DNA of 64,000 bases from contig NZ_BOMN01000018.1 of NCBI RefSeq assembly GCF_016862215.1, positions 62,001 to 126,000 of the forward strand. The letters are read 5' to 3'. This document shows, piece by piece, positions 28,179-34,869 of the stretch. Made by a program: the position numbers and the translations under genes. The notes beneath the pieces are model-generated. The model did no database searches, was not told the DNA's origin, and worked only from the letters and a program-made list of their open reading frames with translations. Source of the DNA: Winogradskya humida. Its GTDB lineage: Bacteria; Actinomycetota; Actinomycetes; Mycobacteriales; Micromonosporaceae. Position 1 is the stretch's first letter, and every line of letters starts with the position of its first letter.

Positions 28179-29135
28179 TCAGAGGGCACGCAGCTTGTCG
28201 CCGAGGTCCTTCTGGAAGAAGTCGAGGAAGCCGTCGGGGTCAGGGCCGGCGTTCTGCAGCACGATGTGGTCGAAGCCGGCCGTGACGTAGTCGCGCACGG
28301 CGGCCACGTACGGTTCGGCGTCCGGACCGGTCGCGAAGTGCTCGCTGATGTCCTCCTTGCGGACGGTCTGCGAGGCGGCTTCGAAGTTGACCGGGTTGGG
28401 CAGTTCGCTCATGACCTTCCAACCGGTCAGAGCCCAGCGGGTCGTCTCGAACGCCGCGGCCACCCCGGCCTCGGCGGTTTCGGCCCACGCCATCGGGACC
28501 TCGGCGTAGAGCGGCCCGGCGCCACCGGCACCCTGGTAGGCCGTCACGAGTTCGGCGCGCGGCTCGGTGGCGAACAGGCCGTCACCCAGTTCGGCGGCCA
28601 TCTCGGCGGCGTTGCGGCCACCCGCGGCGACGGCGATCACCGGGAGCTCGTCCGGCAGGTCGAAGACGCGGGCGTCCTCCAGCTGCAGGTGCTTGCCCTC
28701 GTACGACTGGTAGCCGCCCTGCCACAACAGCTTGATGATCTCCAGCGCTTCCCGGAGTCGCTCCTGACGGCCCCGCACGCTGGGGAAACCTTGCCCGACG
28801 ACGTGCTCGTTGAGGCGCTCACCCGAGCCGACCCCGAGGGTGAAACGGCTGTCGGAGACGATGGCGAGCGTCGCGGCGGCCTGGGCGATGATCGCCGGGT
28901 GGTAGCGCACGGTCGGGCAGGTGACCCCGGTCGCGAGCCCGATCCGGTCGGTCTTCGCCGCGATCGCGCCGAGCACGGTCCACGCGAACGGCGAATGTCC
29001 CTGCACGTCCAGCCACGGGTGGTAGTGGTCGCTGATCTCCACGAAGTCGAACCCGGCCTGCTCCGCGCGGACCGCCTGCCGGATGAGCTCCTTGGGGCCG
29101 AAACCCTCCGCAGCCAGCTTGTACCCGAACTTCAT
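28179..29135 (-). CDS. F420-dependent LLM-class oxidoreductase (TIGR03557-type)
   Basis: 318 aa. Luciferase-like TIM barrel with MKFGYKLAAEGFGPKELI at the N-terminus, FVEISDHYHPWLDVQGHSPF (the SDHxxPW..GhspF block typical of F420-dependent glucose-6-phosphate dehydrogenase relatives), LATGVTCPTVRYHPA and LGVGSGERLNEH. The family uses coenzyme F420 for hydride transfer. ATG 29135 has GAGGGGGAG close upstream. The 380-bp upstream region carries tandem repeats and a palindromic operator array that may control this gene or the divergent oxidoreductase. Confidence 0.9.
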   Translation of the reverse strand: MKFGYKLAAEGFGPKELIRQAVRAEQAGFDFVEISDHYHPWLDVQGHSPFAWTVLGAIAAKTDRIGLATGVTCPTVRYHPAIIAQAAATLAIVSDSRFTLGVGSGERLNEHVVGQGFPSVRGRQERLREALEIIKLLWQGGYQSYEGKHLQLEDARVFDLPDELPVIAVAAGGRNAAEMAAELGDGLFATEPRAELVTAYQGAGGAGPLYAEVPMAWAETAEAGVAAAFETTRWALTGWKVMSELPNPVNFEAASQTVRKEDISEHFATGPDAEPYVAAVRDYVTAGFDHIVLQNAGPDPDGFLDFFQKDLGDKLRAL

Positions 29136-29156
29136 CGCTCTCCCCCTCGTCGTGCT

Positions 29157-29257
29157 GTCCCAGCGTCAGATCCCGCTGTCACAGCGTTAGGTCGCGCCGT
29201 CACAGCGTTAGGTCGCGCCGTCACAGCGTTAGGTCGCGCCGTCACAGCGTTAGGTTG
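29157..29257. repeat. Five tandem copies of a 21-bp unit
   Basis: Units start at 29157, 29178, 29199, 29220 and 29241, core GTCACAGCGTTAGGTCGC. The three middle copies are identical; the first is degenerate (about 16 of 21 matches) and the last runs into the following operator array. The block lies 22 bp upstream of the LLM gene start, so it forms part of its leader. Confidence 0.85.
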
Positions 29258-29309
29258 TGTGCAATTAAGTTGTGCACAATTTAATTGCACACAACCAAGT
29301 TGCACACAA
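29253..29309. promoter_or_regulatory. Four operator-like boxes phased every 15 bp
   Basis: TTGTGTGCAA (29255), TTGTGCACAA (29270), TTGCACACAA (29285) and TTGCACACAA (29300) start exactly 15 bp apart. The first three make a large inverted repeat (29253-29268 with 29281-29296, 16-bp perfect arms) centred on the palindromic second box. The AT-rich linkers AATTAA/TTAATT contrast with the surrounding GC. A MarR- or TetR-type repressor array between the LLM and molybdopterin oxidoreductase genes is likely. Confidence 0.75.
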
Positions 29310-29515
29310 CGGATCGAGTTCCCCTGCGGGATTCCGGCAAACCCGGCACGAGCCCCTCCGCGAACCGGCCCGGACTCCCGTGGAACCGGCCCGGACTCCT
29401 CTGCGAACCCGGCGCGGGCTTACTGCAGACCCAGCACAAGCTTCTGCCGCTACCGGGTTTTCCTACCGCGCCGATAGGGCTAGCATGCGGTGCACCCGGA
29501 CAGAGGAGTGCGTCG

Positions 29516-30739
29516 ATGGACGAGAGCAGCTATGACCTGCGCCGCCTACGCCAGTGGCAGGCGGGTGAGGCGCGCGGCTTCTCCCGGCGTGACCTGCTGA
29601 AACTCACGGCCGCTGTCAGCGCGGGCCTGGCCGGCGCCGCCGCAGTGGAAAGCCCGGGACACGCCGCAGGGCCGATCGTGAAGCCGCTGCCGCCGGATCT
29701 GTTCACCGTGTTCGGCACCAACGCCGAGATGCGCTGGTCAGCGATGGCCGGGCAGGGATATCACGTCCCGATCGACCGGTTCTTCGTGCGCAACCACACC
29801 AGCACGCCGATCATCGACCGCGACTCCTGGCGGCTTCAGCTCACCGGCGCCGGGCTGAGGCGGGGACCGGTCGATTACACGTACGCGGACCTCGTGCGCC
29901 TGCCCGCCGTCACGCTCACGGCAGCCGTGGAGTGCGCGGGCAACGGGAGGAGCTTCTTCACCAGCCAGCAGGGGCAGACGGTGTCGGGTACGGCGTGGCA
30001 GCTCGGCGCCGTCGGGGTCGCGCGGTGGCGCGGGGTACGGCTGTCGACGCTGCTGCGGCATGCCGGGCTCGGTAGCAACGCCGTTGATGTCATGCCGGCC
30101 GGGCTCGATCCGAACTATGTCACCGGGGGTGTCGACCTGGGCCCGGTGCGGCGGCCGTTGCCGGTGCGCAAGGCACTGCGGGACGTGCTCATCGCGTACG
30201 AGATGAATGGTGAACCTCTGCCACCCGACCACGGTGCACCCGCCCGCCTGATCGTGCCGCACTGGATCGGTATCTCGTCGATCAAATGGCTGGGCAGCAT
30301 CGAGGTCGCCGACGAACCGCTCTTCTCACCGTGGAACACCCAGTTCTACCGGCTGTTCGGGCCCGGCTTTCCCGTGGAGGGGCAGCCGTTCGATCGGCAG
30401 GTCATCAAGAGCGCATTCGAGCTCGACCGGGGCGCGCAGTTCACCGCGGGGCGCACCACGCGGCTGCGGGGACGGTCGTGGTCGGCGGGTGGTGCCATCC
30501 GGCACGTCGAGGTCAGTACGGACGGTGGCGCGCGATGGCGGCGGGCGCGGCCGGTGGGTGGTAGCGAAGGCGCGGCGTGGCAGCGGTGGGAGCTCGACTG
30601 GCGGCCGGAGGCGGGCGAGCACGAGTTGCTCGCCCGGGCTACCGACGTGCACGGGAACAGCCAGCCGGATGTGGCCGTCTACAACACCCTCGGGTATCTC
30701 TTCGACGCTGTGGTAAGGCATCCGGTGGTCGCCGTCTGA
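29516..30739 (+). CDS. Tat-exported molybdopterin oxidoreductase (sulfite oxidase family)
   Basis: 407 aa. The N-terminus contains the twin-arginine motif SRRDLLKL (Arg24-Arg25) followed by an Ala-rich hydrophobic stretch and AGPIV, so the folded enzyme is exported by Tat. The molybdenum-binding domain has the ligand Cys in VECAGNGRSFF (about residue 140), IDRFFVRNH, and GVDLGPVRRPLPV; the C-terminal dimerisation domain (~300-400) follows with GGAIRHVEVSTDGG. Members oxidise or reduce sulfur/nitrogen oxyanions or Met-sulfoxide. ATG 29516 has AGAGGAG; the open frame upstream is not coding-like. A haem partner is not seen. Confidence 0.9.
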   Translation: MDESSYDLRRLRQWQAGEARGFSRRDLLKLTAAVSAGLAGAAAVESPGHAAGPIVKPLPPDLFTVFGTNAEMRWSAMAGQGYHVPIDRFFVRNHTSTPIIDRDSWRLQLTGAGLRRGPVDYTYADLVRLPAVTLTAAVECAGNGRSFFTSQQGQTVSGTAWQLGAVGVARWRGVRLSTLLRHAGLGSNAVDVMPAGLDPNYVTGGVDLGPVRRPLPVRKALRDVLIAYEMNGEPLPPDHGAPARLIVPHWIGISSIKWLGSIEVADEPLFSPWNTQFYRLFGPGFPVEGQPFDRQVIKSAFELDRGAQFTAGRTTRLRGRSWSAGGAIRHVEVSTDGGARWRRARPVGGSEGAAWQRWELDWRPEAGEHELLARATDVHGNSQPDVAVYNTLGYLFDAVVRHPVVAV

Positions 30740-30777
30740 CCTCGGTCTGCGTGAATCGCGTGTGATCCAATGGGGGT

Positions 30778-33471
30778 ATGGAACTCGACCGGGACGCCCC
30801 CGGGCTGGTCGGCCGGGGTGGCGTCTGGGGCGAGCTGGCAGCGCTGCTCGATCCGGCGCGGCCGGAGGTGACGGCGGCGATGCTGGTCGGGCCGGCGGGG
30901 ATCGGGAAGTCGTCCCTGATCGAGAGTTTTGCCGCGCGGGCGGCCGAGCTCGGCTATCCGCTCGTGCGGACCAGCGGCGAGGGCAGGGGCACCACCGCTC
31001 CCTACTCCGCCCTGCGCCCGCTGCTGGAACGAGCGGACCTGGACGAGTTGCCCGAGGGGCAGCGGCAGGCCGTGCGCTCCGCGCTGCGGGGCGCCGAGCA
31101 GGACGTCGCGCTGCTCGCCCTTCGCACGGCCGTCTGCGCGATCTGCGCCCAGCTGGCCACGAACGCGAGCATGGTCCTGGTCGTCGATGACGTGGACCGG
31201 GTCGACGCGCCCAGCCTCGACCTGCTGCTCACCCTGGCCTCGGTGGTGTCGTGGGGGCACGTGCCGGTGGTGGCGCTCTTCGCGAGCCGCACCGAGCGGG
31301 TGCCGGTCGAGCTGGCCGAGCTGGTGCACCAGGTGACGGTGCCGCCGCTGTCGGAGCGGGAGTCGGAGCGGCTGTTCGACGGGTTGCCGGGGGCTCCGAG
31401 CGGCTCCGGACGCCTCGAGATCCTGCGGCGGGCGGCGGGCAATCCCCTCGCTCTGCGGGAGTACGGCGACTGGGCCGACCTGCCCGGCGACGGTGACGGG
31501 GTCGCGCAGGTGTACGCGCGGCGCGTACGGGAGCTGCCGAAATTGTCTTTGCAAGCCCTGACCCTGGCCGCCGCGGGTGAGCGGAACTTCGCGGTGATCT
31601 CGCGGGCCGAGCCGGCGGTGACGCTCGCGGCCTGGCAACCCGCCGAGGAGGCCGGACTGATCACGGTGACCGACGCGACCGTACGGTTCCGGCATCCGCT
31701 GGTCGAGCGGGCCGTGCTCGAGGCAGCCGGCCCGGAGGCGCAACGGCAGGCCCACCGCGCGCTCGCGGCGGCCACCCCCGACCCGCGGCGGGCGCTGTGG
31801 CATCGCGCGGCCGCTGCCGACAGCCTCGACCCGGGGCTGGCGGCGGAGCTGATCGATGCCGCGGGGCGGCTGGACGGCGCCGGTACGGTCACCGCGATCA
31901 GTCTGCTCGAACAGGCCTCCCTGCTGCTGCCCGCGGCGGACCGGCCCGAGGTGCTGCTCGCCGCCGCCGGCAGGGCGGGGGCCGCGGGGCGGCTGCGCTG
32001 GGCGCGGGAGATCCTGCACCGGACCAGGGAAGCGCTGGTCGACGCGCCGATGCCGGCGGTCGGGATCCACCTGATGAGTTTCCATTCCTGGCTGGAGACC
32101 ATGGCCGGGCGACCGGACGTGGCCGCCGAGCTGCTCGTGCCGGCGCTGGACCTGGCCGAGGGAAGCCGCGAGCTCTCAGGCGCCGCCAGCACCGCGGGCT
32201 TTCCGGTCTTCCTGCTCGGCGACGGGCCGCTGCGCGAACGGCTGCGCGCGGCCCTCGGCACGGTCACGGAGCCTGTTCCCCCGCTGCTCTTCCCCCGGGC
32301 CGTGGTCTCCCCGGACGAGCAGACCCGGGCCGCGACGCTCGGGATCCTGCCGAGCGAGGACGCCAACCTGGGCGCACTGGCCGGCGCGGCTGCCATGCTG
32401 CTGGACGAACCCGAGCACGCCGTACGGCTGCTCACCGTCGCGACCGAGGCGGTCGTCGAGAGCACCGCGGCCGGGGTGTTCCTCGCGGCGCCGGGCGCGG
32501 CGGGCTGGGCGCTGGTCGACACGGGCCGGTGGGTGGAGGCCGAGCGGTGGTTCGTGCCGCTGATGTCGTCGCCCATCGCGGCCGAGGCCGAGCTCATCCG
32601 GGGCGGGGCGCATCTGCAGCTGGCCGTCATCGCGTACGGGAGGGGGCGCCCCGAGCGGGCCGGCGAGCTGCTGGGGCACGGGAAGTTCAACCCGCTCGAC
32701 ATCCCCGCGCTGGGTCTGCGGCTGCGGTGGGCACAGGGGACGGCAGCGGCGGCGGCGGGCGAGCACGATGAGGCGTACCGGATGCTGGCCCTGGCCTGTG
32801 CCACCGGTCATCCGTGGCGGCTGCTCGCCCTGCCGGATCTGATCGCCGCCGCCCGGCAGGCCGGGCGGCTCGACCATGCCGCCAGGATAACCGGGGAGTT
32901 GGGCGAGCAGTGGGAGGGACGGTGGCTCAGCGGGAGGGCGCGGCGGCGGCTGGACCTGGCCGGGGCGCTGCTCGATGAGGATCCGGCGGCCGGGGCCGAG
33001 CGGATGGCAGCGTTGCTCGACAATTCGGACGCCCGGAGGTGGCCGTTCGAACGCGCGGTGCTCGCCACCGAACGCGCCGACCGGTTGCGGCGGGCCCAGC
33101 AGCCACGGCCGGCCCACGACGTGCTGGTCGACGCGCTGGACACGTTCGAACGGCTCGGGGCCGCGGGGTGGGCTGCGCGGGTTCACGCTGAGTTGCGGAC
33201 TGGGACGACGGCTACGGCGGGTGCGGATCCGTTCGCCACGCTCAGTGCGCAGCAGGAGCAGATCGTCCGGCTCGCCGCCGGCGGCATGACCAACCGCGAG
33301 ATCGGCGCCCGCCTCTTCCTGTCCCCGCGCACCGTCGGCTCCCACCTCTACCGCGTCTTCCCCGACCTCGGCGTCGCCAACCGCACCCAGCTCAGCGACC
33401 TCCTCGCCACCGCCGACCGCCGCCGCCGCGCAGGCGAACCGTCCCCGGCTGACGACCGTCGCCGCGAGTAA
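30778..33471 (+). CDS. LAL-type LuxR-family regulator with AAA ATPase domain
   Basis: 897 aa, typical for Large ATP-binding LuxR regulators. N-terminal NTPase: Walker A GPAGIGKSS (about residue 39), Walker B MVLVVDDVDRVD, plus the LSERESERLFDGLPG region. Residues ~300-820 are TPR-like helical repeats. The C-terminal LuxR HTH reads LSAQQEQIVRLAAGGMTNRE, then RTVGSHLYRVF. It should bind an inducer through the helical domain and activate a promoter on ATP binding. It begins 38 bp after the molybdopterin oxidoreductase gene and precedes a Cys-type alpha/beta hydrolase. Confidence 0.92.
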   Translation: MELDRDAPGLVGRGGVWGELAALLDPARPEVTAAMLVGPAGIGKSSLIESFAARAAELGYPLVRTSGEGRGTTAPYSALRPLLERADLDELPEGQRQAVRSALRGAEQDVALLALRTAVCAICAQLATNASMVLVVDDVDRVDAPSLDLLLTLASVVSWGHVPVVALFASRTERVPVELAELVHQVTVPPLSERESERLFDGLPGAPSGSGRLEILRRAAGNPLALREYGDWADLPGDGDGVAQVYARRVRELPKLSLQALTLAAAGERNFAVISRAEPAVTLAAWQPAEEAGLITVTDATVRFRHPLVERAVLEAAGPEAQRQAHRALAAATPDPRRALWHRAAAADSLDPGLAAELIDAAGRLDGAGTVTAISLLEQASLLLPAADRPEVLLAAAGRAGAAGRLRWAREILHRTREALVDAPMPAVGIHLMSFHSWLETMAGRPDVAAELLVPALDLAEGSRELSGAASTAGFPVFLLGDGPLRERLRAALGTVTEPVPPLLFPRAVVSPDEQTRAATLGILPSEDANLGALAGAAAMLLDEPEHAVRLLTVATEAVVESTAAGVFLAAPGAAGWALVDTGRWVEAERWFVPLMSSPIAAEAELIRGGAHLQLAVIAYGRGRPERAGELLGHGKFNPLDIPALGLRLRWAQGTAAAAAGEHDEAYRMLALACATGHPWRLLALPDLIAAARQAGRLDHAARITGELGEQWEGRWLSGRARRRLDLAGALLDEDPAAGAERMAALLDNSDARRWPFERAVLATERADRLRRAQQPRPAHDVLVDALDTFERLGAAGWAARVHAELRTGTTATAGADPFATLSAQQEQIVRLAAGGMTNREIGARLFLSPRTVGSHLYRVFPDLGVANRTQLSDLLATADRRRRAGEPSPADDRRRE

Positions 33472-33582
33472 GCCGCCCGGCCGAGAGTGAGCTGCGTCCC
33501 TCTCGGCGGGGTGAGCTGCTGACGGCCGGGAAGCAGTGATGCAGTCGACTAACGGACGACAGGTGGGCGCGGCACAATCATT

Positions 33583-34869
33583 GTGGTGCGAGTGACTGAG
33601 TTGGATGAGGCGGCCCGGCGGCTGGTGGTCGGCGCCCTGCATCCGCCCTATCTCTACGCGATCGGCCCGCACGACGCGCGGCTCGCCCTCGACCTGATGC
33701 AGGCTCCACCGGATGATCCGCCCGGCGTCACCCGCCACGAGGTGACGATCCCGACCCCCCGGGGCCCGTTGCGGGTCCATGTGCTCGTGCCACTCACGGC
33801 CGGATCAGGACCACCACCCATCATCATGTACGCCCACGGCGGCGGCTGGATCGTCGGCGGCTACGACACCCACCACCGTCTCGCCGTGGCCCTGTCCTGC
33901 GAAACCGGCGCGATCGTGGTCGTCCCCGACTACGTCCGCGTCCCCGAGGCCCGCCACCCGGGCGCGGTCGAGCAGCTGACGGCAACGCTCGCCTGGATCC
34001 GCGCGAACGGCCTGCCCGCCACCGGCGACCTCACCAGGATCGCCCTGGTCGGCGACTGCGCCGGCGCCACGATGGCCCTCGCCGTCGCCCTCACCGACCG
34101 GGACGCCGTCGCGCACGGTCACCCGCCCCTGCGCACCCAGGTGCTGCTCTACCCGCTCGGCCGCCCACTACCCGACGACCCCTCGGCAACCGAGTTCGCC
34201 ACCGGCGCCGCCCTCCGCCTGGCCGACGTCCAGCGCCTCTGGCAGGAGTACTCACCCCGCGCGGACCCAGCAGCGGACCCCCTCGCCGCGACAGATCTGC
34301 ACGGCCTCCCACCGGCCCTCCTGATCACCGCCGAGGCCGACGTCACCCGCGACCGCGCCGAACGCTTCGGCGCCCGCCTGCGCGCATCGGGAGTCGCCGT
34401 CACCGCCGTCCGCTACCTCGGCACTGTGCACGACTTCGCCGTCCTCGACGCCCTCCGCTGGACCCCCGCCGCGACCGCCGTCCTCGGCCAGATGATCGAC
34501 CACCTGAGCACCGCATTCGCACCCGCCCCGCAGCCTGAACCTGAACCTGAACTTCAGCCTCAGGCTCAGCCTCAGGCTCAGGCTCAGGCTCAGCCTCGAC
34601 TTCAGCCTCAGCCTTCCGCCGGATTGCGGGCTGCCGGGGACCCGTTGCCCTCCGCCGGGCCTCGGCCCGCGCCCGGTCTGGCCGGGTCTCGGCCCGCACC
34701 CGATGTCGCCGGATTGCCGCCTGCCCCCGATGAGGCTCGGCCCGCACCCGATGTCGCCGGATTGCCGCCTGCCCCCGATGAGGCTCGACCCGCACCCGGT
34801 GTGGCCGGGGTCGCGGCAGTTGCCCGCAGCAGGGGCCCGGGCGCCGAGCGTGGGCCGGGGGCGGCGTGA
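33583..34869 (+). CDS. HSL-type alpha/beta hydrolase with Cys in the nucleophile elbow
   Basis: 428 aa from GTG 33583. The hormone-sensitive-lipase fold is clear: oxyanion motif AHGGGW (about residue 85), nucleophile elbow VGDCAGA (Cys at about residue 159 where GDSAGG is expected), Asp in EADVTRD and His in GTVHDF. Ser is replaced by Cys, so the enzyme may be a weak esterase, a thioesterase-like acyltransferase or inactive. The fold ends near residue 310; ~120 further residues form a Pro/Gln/Glu/Ala-rich tail coded by two DNA repeat blocks. Its TGA overlaps the GTG start of the next LAL regulator (GTGA), so the two are translated together. Confidence 0.85.
   Translation: MVRVTELDEAARRLVVGALHPPYLYAIGPHDARLALDLMQAPPDDPPGVTRHEVTIPTPRGPLRVHVLVPLTAGSGPPPIIMYAHGGGWIVGGYDTHHRLAVALSCETGAIVVVPDYVRVPEARHPGAVEQLTATLAWIRANGLPATGDLTRIALVGDCAGATMALAVALTDRDAVAHGHPPLRTQVLLYPLGRPLPDDPSATEFATGAALRLADVQRLWQEYSPRADPAADPLAATDLHGLPPALLITAEADVTRDRAERFGARLRASGVAVTAVRYLGTVHDFAVLDALRWTPAATAVLGQMIDHLSTAFAPAPQPEPEPELQPQAQPQAQAQAQPRLQPQPSAGLRAAGDPLPSAGPRPAPGLAGSRPAPDVAGLPPAPDEARPAPDVAGLPPAPDEARPAPGVAGVAAVARSRGPGAERGPGAA
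34531..34612 (+). repeat. Hexanucleotide-rich repeat coding for a Pro/Gln tail
   Basis: Tandem CCTGAA, CAGCCT and CAGGCT hexamers encode PEPEPE and then QPQAQ runs inside the C-terminal tail of the Cys-hydrolase. In frame, so length changes would not break the gene. Confidence 0.75.
34690..34809 (+). repeat. 48-bp in-frame tandem repeat
   Basis: Two near-identical 48-bp units (34690 and 34738) plus a partial third encode 16-residue copies containing DVAGLPPAPDEARPAP at the end of the Cys-hydrolase tail. Confidence 0.75.

Noticed and set aside
29157-29309. CRISPR array
   Set aside because: Units are contiguous without spacers and there are no cas genes; same reasoning excludes 44166-44235 and 50326-50457.
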